This document shows, piece after piece, positions 1 through 8,292 of a stretch of DNA of 10,807 nucleotides. Location: NCBI GenBank assembly GCA_004151065.3, contig NWUY0300027674.1:5334-16140 (forward strand), written 5' to 3'. A program made the position numbers and the translations under genes. The stretch comes from Larix sibirica. Lineage: Eukaryota > Streptophyta > Pinopsida > Pinales > Pinaceae. A model generated the notes under the pieces. That model made no database searches and was not told the origin of the DNA. It worked only from the letters and a program-made list of their open reading frames with translations. Within the stretch, counting starts at the first letter, position 1; each line of letters starts with the position of its first letter.

Positions 1-183
1 TTATACCAGGTAGACGTCTTTTCAAATACTTTATTGAGTGTGAAAAAGAACAAGATTGCTCGACAATCTTTTCATTTTTTAAAGAGTGAAAAAAGAGCTT
101 AAAGAAAAGTCTAAGGGTTTCATAAAGAAGACAACAAAGCACCCGTTTGTGATGGGAAAATTTTCAAAACCTCAAGAGATGAG

Positions 184-369
184 CTAGATACTCAACAATA
201 GAGTAGTTGATAGTTTATCTAGAATTTGGGATGTGTGATTCCCTCTAGCAAATCCTTTCGGCACACGAGGAAAAGTCGCTACCACAGTTTTATCTATTGA
301 AAGAGGGTTCTGCGGATATAGAACTTCCTTACCTTTGTTTGAAGACTCATGATTTTCATAATCCTTAGA
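184..369 (-). pseudogene. Element A gag-protease spacer remnant
   Basis: After the TGA at 370-372 the same minus-strand frame stays open for 61 codons to a TAG at 184-186. It includes NPLSIDKTVVATFPRVPKGF. This Pro-Lys-Gly text resembles the linker between gag and the protease in plant Ty3/gypsy polyproteins, as I recall it. No protease active site is reached. Bases 1-183 show no recognisable coding text. They should belong to the same pol spacer, since the element runs off the left end. Confidence 0.5.
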
Positions 370-567
370 TCAAGTTGACAATGAAACATCGGACTTGATC
401 ATATTAATATACGATTGATTAGAGGGAGCATTTTGGGTGCCCCCTTGCGCATTTCGAGTATGATTGGATGAACCGGAAGCTAAATGTTGACCTTGGGAAA
501 AAGGCTTGGTCAGAACACCAAGTTGTTGTTTTTGATTTAGCAGCTTCTGAGCTTCCTCCATCATAGG

Positions 568-606
568 GAATTGATGAGTTACGTGATCTCCTTTGGAGAG
601 CTTGCA
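568..606 (-). other. Ruined gag zinc-knuckle motif
   Basis: The minus strand reads FPCKLSKGDHVTHQFP. The first Cys (604-606) and the His (583-585) fit a CCHC-type nucleocapsid knuckle. The second Cys position is Ser (TCC, 595-597) and the last is Phe (TTC, 568-570). Each is one base from TGC. Preceding basic residues (RRKVKF) and the following gag C-terminal text support this placement. Zinc binding would be lost. Confidence 0.6.
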
Positions 607-683
607 AGGGAACTTGACCTTCCTACGTTCTTTCTTTTTCCCACCAACATTATTAGTTTGTTTGAATTTATCCTTATTCGTCT

Positions 684-724
684 CTCCTCTTTTATTATTA
701 TTATTCTTATTGTTATTCTTTTTC
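684..724. repeat. ATT/AAT microsatellite-like tract
   Basis: A short run of TTATTATTATTATT followed by related ATT units. On the minus strand it encodes the Lys/Asn-rich run of element A gag. The frame changes next to it (near 720-735), as expected from slippage in a simple tract. Confidence 0.6.
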
Positions 725-959
725 TTCCACTAGGTTGCTTGTTTCCTTTTTGGTTATCCTGCAGAGTGTGTACAAAAGTTGTTTGGGAAGGAGAGGGGGA
801 ATTCAAAGTTGTATTAGCTACTAAATACTGTATTGAATTTTTTTTCATTTGGTTATTAACAACTTTAGCATCACTATGGTGAACTGAGACAACAATGCCA
901 TCAACATGCGGTCCAACCTTTGGTTTGGATGGGTCAGTATTAGGTCTCGGTGCATCCAG

Positions 960-1465
960 AATAATCTCATAAAGAATCCCAGACTTAGAATAATTCAAAT
1001 CTAACTGATGGAACTTAAAGATTGCTTCTTCTTCGGTAGTTACCCATGAATTAGAAACGTCCTTGGAAATATATGGTAACAAGGACTTAAGAAACCATTC
1101 TAATAGGGAGGGATGTTAGCTTTAATCAACCTCTTCCGTCTATGCCACTCTTGGATATGATCCGAGATGTGGGTGGATTTGTTTTTCCTAAACTGAGACA
1201 ATAGGTCAATATCGCCATCATACCATACAGGAAGCTGGAAATGGTTCAAAATACTGTTGTAAGATCATGAAAGCAACGAAGTGATGAACTAGGAAATTCA
1301 ATATACCATTTCACAGCAACACCCTTAAGTGTGCATTGAAACAGTCTTAACCAAATGGAATCATCATTCAACGAGTTATAGGAACACCAAAGATTAAAAG
1401 TAGTAACATGATATCATGGATCCTCACTAGCTTTGCCTTCAAACTTTGGAATATATGATGGAAGC
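960..1465 (-). other. Element A gag core (retrotransposon gag domain)
   Basis: The most recognisable part of element A. From right to left it reads IPKFEGKASEDP, a stop, then a segment with NLWCSYNSLNDDSIWLRLFQ and LKGVAVKWY. This is the usual gag pattern of a hydrophobic repeat followed by G-x-A-x-x-W. After a frameshift near 1245-1252 it continues with NHFQLPVWYD, HISDHIQEWHRRKRLIKANI and, after another break at about 1100, WFLKSLLPYISKDVS. The order and spacing match the plant Retrotrans_gag family (Pfam PF03732) as I recall it. A TGA at 1414-1416, a TAG at 1100-1102 and two frameshifts make it non-coding today. Confidence 0.8.
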
Positions 1466-1692
1466 TTAGTTGGGACCAGAGGCCAGTTTGGATCATGACA
1501 CACCGGATCGTTCATGAGTTTCGAATGATTTGGCAAGTTCAAATTTTCCAGGAAAGGGAGTCTAGGCTGCAGGGAAAAAGAAGTGGGTTGGGGACCTTGG
1601 GGTGGGAAGTTCCCTCCAACAAAATTCCCAAAATATAGATAGGGGTTTCCACCTATCAAAGTTTGTGGAATGCTTTCTCCTAAAAAAGGATT

Positions 1693-2545
1693 CTAGTGTC
1701 TATGCATAGGGCTTCCCCCAACAAGAATACCTTGAGTCCAATTAGGTTGGGCTTGCAAAAAATTAATTCCAACTAGAATGTCGGTTGATGGTATAAAGTT
1801 ACTTCCCTCTCCACTAAATAGTGAAAAGGGGGTATACCTAGAAGGCATTGAGGATGATTGGAAACCACCCATTTGAGTGTTAAAACATGCAAAAGGGTTC
1901 ATACTTGAAATTGTCCCAACGGATTGGACAGGTCCATTCCCAAAGGAGGGGAAGGATGGGGGAATATCAATTCCATGCCAAGGAAAACCTTGGAATGGTG
2001 TACTAGAACCACTGAAACCAACATAAGGATTCAAAAACAAAGGGATAGAGGTAGTTGGGAAGTTAGGCATACCCAAAGTAATGCCACTAGATCCAAAAGG
2101 TGTTGACAAAGCGACACTTAATGACTGGGTGACTACAGAACCTATAGGTGAGGATGTAGTGTCAAAAGTAACTACATGAGGTAAATTGCTTATAGTTGCA
2201 TTTAAATTTTGGGTAGTATTATGAGGAGGATGAAAACCTCTTGGAACAATAGCCGAAGTGGGAGTATGAGCCTCTCCCAAACTATCTCCTTTATCATCCA
2301 TGACTAATCCTCTACTAATCCGATAAGAAATTGTTGCTTGTTCAAAACCGCTTAGAATATGCATTAATACTAGATCGTTAGGTCCAATTAAAGGGGATTT
2401 AAAAGTTCTTGCAAATCCTTTGGCTTGCATATCTTTAACTTTGACGTGTGGTGCAAAAGTGTAATTTCTTGTAGGTTGTGGTTCACCAAATAAATCGATG
2501 GAACCTATAGGCCCAAAAGATCCCGTTTTGTTTGTTACGTGCCTT
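1693..2545 (-). other. Element A gag, N-terminal Pro/Ser/Gly/Phe-rich region
   Basis: This is an open stretch of about 280 codons upstream of the gag core. It is rich in Pro, Ser, Gly, Phe and Thr and shows no membrane segment, coiled coil or catalytic motif. Plant Ty3/gypsy gags often carry such a low-complexity N-terminal extension. It ends at a single TAG (1693-1695), after which the same frame continues with residues NPFLGESIPQ, so the stop is an in-frame lesion. Upstream, the frame stays open to a TGA at about 2545-2547. The nearest plausible ATG (2548) is in a neighbouring frame, which implies a one-base indel in the short A/C run near 2530. Confidence 0.7.
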
Positions 2546-3409
2546 CATGGACGCGGTGAAGGTTCAAATGTAACCGGAGGAAGATTTTGGATCCTCCTAG
2601 ACCAACAAAGTGATTGATCTTCCACACTTAAATATTTTTAAACAATCAAGTAACGAGTCCAATTAACTAAAATCGCTCACAACACAATGAGCACACCACT
2701 AGAAAATGTCCTAAGAAATCAATCCAGGCAAAAAAATAATCCCTCCAAAGTTTTAGTTGTGGGTTGATTAAGTCCAACCACTAAAATAGAAAAGGTTGAA
2801 ATCGGTTACTAAGGTCGGGCGTGTTTCCTTTCTTGGTGCAAGTGTTTTCCTAGATAAATCTAGAAAACACCCTCCAAGGGTATTAATGCTCTAGTCACAA
2901 AGTCTGCCCAATGTGATCGCAGAAAATTCTCTGCTAACACTTGTGTAGAGCCCTAAGGAAAAGATTCTATGTCTACCAATCCAAAATCGGCATCCGAGGG
3001 AACAGTCGCAGGCCAAGATCGTACGTATGGGTAGAGTAGATAAGCCCAAAACTCAACAGTATCTTAGGATATTGAGAAGTCACCGTACACACAAAATCCA
3101 TAAATTCTTGGTTAGTTATTGGAGAGATCCCTTTGAAACCTAACTTCAAAAGACCTTATGCTTAACTGTAGTTTGAGTAGATATTCCCGGCCACACCCTT
3201 ACGATATTGGATTTTGCTGGTCTTAAGAAATACACCTAGGTTTCATAGTTTAAAGTAGCTTTGGATAGTTTACAAAGAACCTAATCCAAAGTTGTAGCCT
3301 TAAGCTACTGGTGAACCCTATAAAACAAAAGTCTAGTTGATTTTAAACTATGCCTTATTTTTAGGTGGCTTTATTACTTAAACGATGCAGAGGTGAAACT
3401 AGTGATGTT

Positions 3410-4230
3410 GTGACACTTACAAGAAATAAAAGACATTGATATGAAAGCGTAATAAGAAAAGTGATCTTTAACTAAAATAAGCACTATAACACTTCTTTTA
3501 AAGAAAAAAAAATTCCAACAAAGAAACTTTCTTTTTCAATTTTCGTCATTTTTAATCAAAAGTAATCTTAAAATAGAAAATTAAAATCAATCTTTTCTAT
3601 TTTTCCAAAACAAAAAGAAACAATCCAAACCAAACAAAAAAATGGAAAGTTTTTACTTTTATTTTCTTAAAAAAACTGTAAACAAAGTCATAATTTTGAA
3701 AGAAAGGTTTTTCCTCAAAGAAAATAAATTTTCTTGTTTTTTTTTAACTGAAAAGACAATTATTAATTTTAGAATGAAAATATCTTCTTTTTCAATTTCA
3801 AAATGACAACTAACTTTTCTGACTAAAAGTCGCAGGAAACATAAAGTAATATCTATCAGATTGCATCAAATTTGCTTCCGTTAATGCACAAAAGTGTAGA
3901 TAACGAAACAACTAATATATGTAAAATGAACTTCCTTTTCAGGATGCAAAAAACACCAAACAAAAACTTGCAAAGCATATAAACTTTTTACTAATTTTCG
4001 TGATGATATAAAACAAAAAAACAAGTAAATTAACATAAATCTTTTTGACAAGAAATCAGACTGACAAAACTTTTAGAAAAAAACAATTTGATGAAGACAA
4101 CTTGGGAATAAACCCTAACCTAAATATTTCTATTATTTTTTGTTTTGAAAAAAACGTAACTTTATGAACAAAACAAGTAAAATTCATCTTTTCATTATCA
4201 ATTTAGACAGGCAATAAACCACATCTCCAA
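3410..4230. other. A/T-rich noncoding stretch
   Basis: A long interval dominated by A and T, with repeated A(6-9) and T(6-9) runs on both strands. There is no reading frame, RNA gene or ordered tandem repeat that I can see. It is most simply part of the element A leader. Such composition is common in methylated, decaying retrotransposon DNA. Confidence 0.5.
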
Positions 4231-4274
4231 TTTCATACGCAGGAGATTGAAGAAAGAAGGAAACATGGATGTAC

Positions 4275-4351
4275 CCGGGCTATGCACATGCGGCTCATGT
4301 GGACGCAACTGTCTAGTGTCTAAGTTGTGTACCTGGGCAAATAAAAATAAT
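4275..4351 (+). repeat. Left arm of a diverged inverted repeat
   Basis: This arm aligns with the reverse complement of about 5416-5500. The core CTAGTGTCTA (4313-4322) is exact. Flanks share AACT before it, and TG-G-AC-TG followed by GCAA and an A-rich run after it. Overall identity is only moderate by eye. Confidence 0.4.
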
Positions 4352-4559
4352 TTTTAGGTTGTGTACCTGTGCCTGTGTACACTATAGATCACGTACATGC
4401 ACATGAAAAAAGTGAAAAATATAATATTTGACACCTAGACACCACAATTCTTTCTCATAAGGGTTATAAAATGAGTAGCTATTAAGCTGACACATGATAA
4501 ATTCAAGAAAACGACATAAGCAAACAAAAATCAAAGAGCACACAAGAAAAATTATAACA

Positions 4560-4634
4560 ACCCAAAATGGAGATAAATCCCTAGTGGAGTCACTAGTTTT
4601 GTTTCGGGAAATTAATCCCTAGTGTATTTTGGGT
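4560..4634. repeat. Inverted repeat flanking the primer-binding site
   Basis: ACCCAAAAT (4560-4568) and its exact complement ATTTTGGGT (4626-4634) form a 9-bp stem with the primer site in the loop. A direct repeat, AATCCCTAGTG, occurs at about 4577-4586 and again at about 4615-4624. Confidence 0.45.
4578..4595 (-). promoter_or_regulatory. Decayed primer-binding site, tRNA-Arg-like (minus strand)
   Basis: The minus strand reads TAGTGACTCCACTAGGGA. The primer-binding site I recall for Ogre/Tat-type plant elements, complementary to the 3' end of a tRNA-Arg, differs at three positions. All three differences are G-to-A or C-to-T transitions. The site sits four bases (AAAC) downstream of a CA that could end the LTR, and upstream of the element A gag, in the correct orientation. 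The decayed site also forms a short hairpin (CTAGTG/CACTAG). The tRNA identity rests on memory and should be checked against tRNA sequences. Confidence 0.6.
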
Positions 4635-5302
4635 GTAACCACCATAGAGCGGATTCTCTAAAAGGAAACTCTCAGCAATCAAGTAGCGAAAACGAGTTTA
4701 CAACAATTTGTAAGCAAATTTCTTTTCGAATAAAGAAAGAAAGTTTAAAGTATGACCTACCTAGAGTCCAACGTCTGATGTATATTTTCCAAACTGGTGT
4801 TGCTTTTAATCTCATCTGCAACTCTTCAAGATTCAATCTGAAACAAACGAGGATAAAAAAAATATCTATTGTTGCAAAAGATAATCTATAAACCAACTGC
4901 TAATTTAAATATCCAAATTACAAGAACATAAAGATTAAAAATGAGATCTTGAATTGGACAAGAAAGAGAGTTATTTTATATCAATACGCAACACATTACA
5001 ATTGAAATGCTTTCACTTGATTTTTGTTATCGACGCCATTCTGAAACTAGAAATCTGGGATCCTCCATCCCAAGTCCTTCACACACTCATTCCTTGTTCA
5101 CTCTTAAAGATATACCCAAAAGAATCACTACAATTCTTTGGTATAATAAGGTCTTCCAATGATGACTGAAAATCAAGTTTCATATAAGGGAATAGAGTTT
5201 TTCATAATAGGGAAATAAGGGTGTCAAATCTGGTTGAATTCCAATAGCATGAGGGTGCTCTCTCTTAGATTGAATTGTATGATTTTTCCTCTCCTATGCC
5301 TC

Positions 5303-5309
5303 TTTTATA
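5303..5309 (-). promoter_or_regulatory. TATA box of the element A LTR
   Basis: The minus strand reads CAATATAAAAGAGGC, a good plant TATA context. Transcription would start roughly 25-35 bases downstream, near 5270-5280. That would place U3 to the right and R/U5 towards the primer site at 4595. Confidence 0.5.
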
Positions 5310-5415
5310 TTGATGAGGAGGTAGTTACAGAGGTTGAGAGATGGTTATTTATGGGAATGGGAAGTTGGGGAACGAAAAGAACCGTCATTTTTCAAGTAAA
5401 ATATCTTTACTTTTT

Positions 5416-5500
5416 ATTTTTTACCCTTGCATAAGCAAGTGCGCAGGCTAGACACTAGTAGTTCACGTGGACGTGGAATAGCCATACACAGGTTGCGTAC
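5416..5500 (-). repeat. Right arm of a diverged inverted repeat
   Basis: The partner of 4275-4351. TAGACACTAG (5449-5458) is the exact complement of the left core. On the minus strand the order GGCTAT, CACGT, AACT, core, TGCGCACTTG, GCAA, A-run parallels the left arm. The arms are about 1.1 kb apart and enclose the probable LTR body and primer site. Confidence 0.4.
5464..5476. promoter_or_regulatory. G-box / ACGT-core pair in the LTR U3
   Basis: CACGTGGACGTGG contains a perfect G-box (CACGTG, 5464-5469) and a second ACGTGG core (5471-5476). It lies about 155 bp upstream of the TATA box. In plants such paired ACGT cores bind bZIP and bHLH factors in stress, ABA or light responses. A role here is inferred. 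Confidence 0.4.
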
Positions 5501-5571
5501 CTCTTGTAAAACCTAGTTTTCTTAGAGGTATTTCCAAGGATAGATTTTGTTTACATATGATTAAGGATTAA

Positions 5572-5973
5572 GGGAGTCTGCAAAAGAGGAATAGGGGTAA
5601 GATTGGTCATCATAATGTCTATGGGAACAATCTGGCAAAAGATCCAATAACAACTATTTTGAATTTGCTTCATGAAATTCAAATAATTGCACAAGATTTT
5701 GACAAGGTTCATCCAACTAGAGGGATTGAGAAGAAAAAAATTGTTCAAATTTGGGAGGATATGGAGAAAATTGGGTTGCATGTAAGCTTGGGGAACCATT
5801 CCCTTGTAAAATCCAAGAGTACAATGATCTTAAATATAAGCAATCAGATGGATCAACATCAAACAAGATCCTCATTCGGCATGAGTGAATTTGACGGCAT
5901 GAGTGAATTTGAAAGGTTTAATAATTATGTTAGCATATCCAATATTTTTANTGTTGGTAAAAGACAAGTGTAA
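5572..5973 (+). CDS. Unrecognised open frame, 133 codons, no ATG start
   Basis: I do not recognise this protein. The frame is open from just after a TAA (5569-5571) to a TAA ending at 5973. It has no ATG near its 5' end, so it is more likely an exon piece or a gene fragment than a complete gene. It is charged and hydrophilic, with segments such as ILNLLHEIQIIAQDFDKVHP and IVQIWEDMEKIGLHV that look helical. No signal peptide or membrane segment is seen. Residues GMSEFD are duplicated in tandem as GMSEFE by an 18-bp repeat. A CAT-GTAAGC at about 5778-5786 could be a splice donor. Base 5951 is N, which makes one residue unknown, and the last codons overlap the start of an LTR-like segment. Chance openness cannot be excluded. 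Confidence 0.3.
   Translation, partial: GSLQKRNRGKIGHHNVYGNNLAKDPITTILNLLHEIQIIAQDFDKVHPTRGIEKKKIVQIWEDMEKIGLHVSLGNHSLVKSKSTMILNISNQMDQHQTRSSFGMSEFDGMSEFERFNNYVSISNIFXVGKRQV
5878..5913 (+). repeat. Tandem 18-bp duplication
   Basis: GGCATGAGTGAATTTGAC is followed directly by the same 18 bases with one change (final C to A). The copies are in frame with the surrounding open frame and give GMSEFD-GMSEFE. The near identity suggests a fairly recent duplication. Confidence 0.85.
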
Positions 5974-6304
5974 AAGTCAATTTTTGCAACAAAGTAAATT
6001 GAGTCTTTTTACAATTATGTTAGAATGTAAAAATTGAATTCAGTTACATAGAGAATCTCTATAAAGTAACTTGTATTTAGCCTAAAAGGTTGTCAATTTT
6101 AGGAAGAGAGGATCTCTATCTGGTTTTGTAGAGTCGAAGGGCAGAATTTGCCCTTGTAATTTTGCTTTGTATGAGATTAAAGATACATCATTGTTTCAAA
6201 GACTCGTGTTTCCTTCGTTATGTAAATCCATTGTTACCTCATCTATGTTTTTATGAAAATATTCAGAAGATTAATATAAGATTGATGCAGTAGTTTTGAT
6301 CCCA
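5952..6304 (+). mobile_element. LTR-like segment (possible 5' LTR of B or a separate LTR)
   Basis: It begins TGTTGGTAAAAGAC and could end GATCCCA at 6304. It contains TATAAAG at 6060-6066 and a T-rich region with GTATGAGATTAAAG near 6169, a composition like R/U5 of plant LTRs. A weak primer site follows after a TTA spacer. No second copy is present, and the five bases before it (TTTAN) do not match those after it (TTATG), which argues against a simple solo LTR. Boundaries are tentative. Whether it belongs to element B, about 870 bp downstream, is unproven. Confidence 0.35.
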
Positions 6305-6307
6305 TTA

Positions 6308-6319
6308 TGGTGTCAGTGA
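6308..6319 (+). promoter_or_regulatory. Weak initiator-Met-like primer-binding site
   Basis: TGGTGTCAGTGA matches the common plant primer site TGGTATCAGAGC at 9 of 12 positions. It follows a possible LTR end (CCCA) by three bases, which is the usual spacing. The match is weak enough to be chance. Confidence 0.3.
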
Positions 6320-7171
6320 TGCTTGTGATGGTTGAAAATCAAAGGTTATATAAGAGATTCTTAAATTGTTTCTGCCTCTGTTATTTCCTTTAAATATTTT
6401 ATGTTTGTTCATATCTATAAGGAGTTTCCTGTGCATTTTATATACATAAAAGTCTTGTTGCATTTCTTTATTCCTCATGTATTACTTTACAATTTAGTAA
6501 GAATTACTGAATTCCTCACCTTGAGGCTCAGTACGTTCATGTAAGCTCATATTCAATAAATTTGTCTCTGCAGGAACTTCTTGAATGAACCTAGCATTTC
6601 ATCTATTAAATTCACCATCATCATTTCCTATATTCTGTGATATGCTGTAAATTTCCTGTGCAATTTTGTCTTTACATTCGTAAAAGATGTCCATGACCTT
6701 TTGTCCTTAAAGAAGTCTCAAGAATTAAACCAAAATACATGTTATACTAGATATAGCTCTAATATATTTAAAATTTGAGCTTCTATCATGCCTGGTCATA
6801 TATTATTTCAACCTAGTCTACCTCTGGGGACTAACATGAAAAATGAAGACCATACTAGGGAACGCATGTGAAATAAATCTTTCCCCTACTACACCGTTGA
6901 AGATGATCTGAGCTCTGCGTGGTGAAGAAGGTCATATACCTTTGGTTGAATCTCACCTAGAGACTTCATTGGATCAGGTTGGATCCTGGTAAAAGACATA
7001 TAAGATCAAATCCTCAGTCAAAAGGGTTCTGGAGCCTACAAGATTCTCGAACTCACTAGAGGAACTTCCGTGCATATCAAGGGAAATTTATTATTTTTCT
7101 TAATTCACACCTGATATCTCCTGCAGTAGATAATCAAGAAAGGATTGAGGATTTTAAATAATTCTAAAAAT
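6320..7171 (+). other. Noncoding interval upstream of element B gag
   Basis: No coding frame, RNA gene or repeat is evident. A T-rich run ending in TTTGTCTCTGCAG at 6561-6573 is a good splice-acceptor look-alike, but no exon with a matching frame follows it. The interval is most simply the untranslated leader of element B, or old intronic DNA. Confidence 0.4.
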
Positions 7172-7686
7172 ATGCATAATATTCCTAATACTCCTTTAAT
7201 TCTTGTTTTTGAACCTCGGTTCACTTATCCATCATCATCTGCTAATAAATCTAGACCTAATCATACCTTTGCTCAACCTCAAATAAGTTCGATCACACCT
7301 CAAGCTCATAATATTATCCTACAACATTTAAATATGGATGGAAGAGGACAAGGAGGTCCACCCTTTGCTATAAACCCATGGATAGATAATAGATTTGGCC
7401 CTTTGAATCCGCAAAATAATCTTCATGACATGGCCGAGAAATATCTTAATATTTTACCAAAGTTTGATGGATAAGAGGATATTACAGCGGAAGATCAAGT
7501 TTCTAAGTTCCAATATTTTACAGATAATCTCCTCATTGAAGAAGATTATGTATATATGAGACTTTTTGTACAATATTTAGAAGGTGAAGTCAGGAAATGG
7601 GTTAGAGCCTTGCCTGCTAATTCTTTAAATTCTTGGCTTGCTGTGGAGCAGGCATTAATGAGACAGTGGGGTGAAACAAATATCAC
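7172..7686 (+). other. Element B gag, N-terminal part and core
   Basis: The first ATG in this frame is at 7172. The frame runs to a TAA at 7472-7474 and then continues unchanged to about 7685. The core shows KYLNILPKFDG, the stop, then VYMRLFVQYLEGEVRKWVRA and LPANSLNSWLAVEQALMRQW. This is the gag pattern of a leucine-rich helix, G-x-x-x-x-W, and a closing helix with RQWG. It would form the capsid shell. A frameshift near 7685 links it to TDFTALKKKNG. It shares no obvious sequence with the element A gag, so the two elements belong to different families. Confidence 0.75.
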
Positions 7687-7689
7687 CTA

Positions 7690-8292
7690 TACTACTTAAC
7701 TGATTTTACAGCTTTAAAAAAGAAGAATGGATAAAATGTGAGTGAATTCAATAAGAGTTTCAACAAGATTTATAATAAAATCCCTCAAGATATTAAACCT
7801 TCACAAGTTGCTACCAAAGTTACATATGCAGGAGCTCATGAATATGAATTTGCTATGACTCTTAGAGAAAGGAGATCCACTACTCTATTGAATATGCAAG
7901 ATGATTCTATTGATATAGAAGGTAATAGGACAACCTCATGCAAGTTGAAACATATACAAGATGTTGACAAAAAGAAGCCTAAAGATGAGGCTAGTATATC
8001 AGGCAAAAAAGGGGAAAATCAAGATGAAAAATTTGAGGAGATGTCAAAATTATTGAGAGGATTGTCAAATAAAATCACCAAACTTGAGGTAGATGGAAAC
8101 AATCAGTACAGAAATCCTCAAGGTATGGGAAAGAGAAACTCTAATCAGTATAAGAGTCCTTTCAATCCTCAAATCCTAAATAGAAACAGGAGAAATGAAG
8201 ATCCTCCCATACAACCACCAGTAAGAACAAATGATGCAGATCATATGGTGGATGTACCTCAAGATGAAGAATATATTGAACCTCCAAAAAAA
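7690..8292 (+). other. Element B gag, C-terminal part
   Basis: It continues the gag after the frameshift, with one further TAA (7732-7734), then an open run to about 8292. It reads VSEFNKSFNKIYNKIPQDI, then TLRERRSTTLLNMQDDSID, then a Lys-rich stretch. A predicted helix EKFEEMSKLLRGLSNKITKL follows, with basic text KRNSNQYKSPFN after it. No CCHC knuckle is visible, so RNA binding would rest on basic residues. The run of seven A at 8285-8292 shifts the frame, after which IILVNDDND continues the polyprotein. Confidence 0.7.

Larger units (their letters stand above)
184..2548 (-). pseudogene. gag: Element A: Ty3/gypsy gag pseudogene (minus strand)
   Basis: This is a degenerate gag of a plant LTR retrotransposon, read right to left. 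In the intact family it would encode the capsid/nucleocapsid polyprotein that packages element RNA. A likely start ATG lies at 2548, but a one-base slip near 2530-2540 separates it from the main frame. The frame then runs through a Pro/Ser/Gly-rich N-terminal region, a gag core (about 960-1465), a Lys/Asn-rich basic stretch and a knuckle-like motif at 568-606. Visible breaks are TAG 1693-1695, TGA 1414-1416, a frameshift near 1245-1252, TAG 1100-1102 with a frameshift, a frameshift in the A-rich tract near 720-735, and TGA 370-372. Similar text resumes in a readable frame after each break, which shows these are recent lesions in one gene and not separate genes. The family assignment rests on recalled similarity to plant retrotransposon gag proteins. 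The pol region would lie left of the window. Confidence 0.85.
2549..4577 (-). other. Element A 5' leader, noncoding
   Basis: About 2 kb lie between the primer-binding site and the gag start of element A. I found no credible coding frame on either strand here. Bases 2560-3400 are of ordinary composition. Bases 3410-4230 are strongly A/T-rich with many A and T runs. Bases 4255-4440 are a relatively G/C-rich island with repeated CATGTG, GTAC and ACGT-type words. A long leader is known for Ogre/Tat-type plant elements, which can also carry an extra ORF here. No such ORF survives. Assignment to element A is inferred from position only. Confidence 0.5.
4600..5555 (-). mobile_element. Probable 5' LTR of element A
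   Basis: Read on the minus strand, this segment ends in CGAAACA just before the primer site, as an LTR ending in CA should. It contains a TATA box at 5303-5309 with a promoter-like surrounding. The downstream part (R/U5, about 4600-5275) has no coding text. The outer edge is uncertain. A minus-strand TGTAAACAAAATC at 5555 could be the TG start, which would give an LTR of about 950 bp, but other TG dinucleotides fit. The partner LTR would lie beyond the left end, so the pair cannot be compared here. Short frames inside it look like chance. Confidence 0.45.

Noticed and set aside
571-882. Plus-strand open frame rich in Phe, Ile and Leu, looking like a membrane protein
   Set aside because: It is the antisense of the Lys/Asn-rich element A gag tract, whose minus-strand reading matches the gag family.
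1924-2106. Plus-strand 60-codon frame
   Set aside because: Antisense shadow of the gag N-terminal region; no recognisable protein text.
3410-4230. Matrix-attachment or origin-like A/T region
   Set aside because: A/T richness alone is not evidence; no ordered motif was found.
4622-4896. Overlapping frames of 89 (plus) and 74 (minus) codons
   Set aside because: Both lie in the noncoding R/U5 part of the probable LTR and show no known motif.
4954-5434. Plus-strand frames of 71 and 66 codons
   Set aside because: They lie within the LTR on the strand opposite its promoter and have no family resemblance.
5551-5799. Minus-strand 82-codon frame
   Set aside because: Antisense to the longer open frame at 5572-5973; low-complexity hydrophobic text.
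6561-6573. Splice-acceptor-like TTTGTCTCTGCAG completing an intron from about 5781
   Set aside because: No downstream frame continues the open frame at 5572, and stops follow within a few codons in two of three frames.
6873-6892. Possible tRNA-Asp-type primer site around ACACCGTTGAAGATGATC
   Set aside because: Only about 12 of 20 positions fit the recalled site and the first bases do not match; too weak to call.
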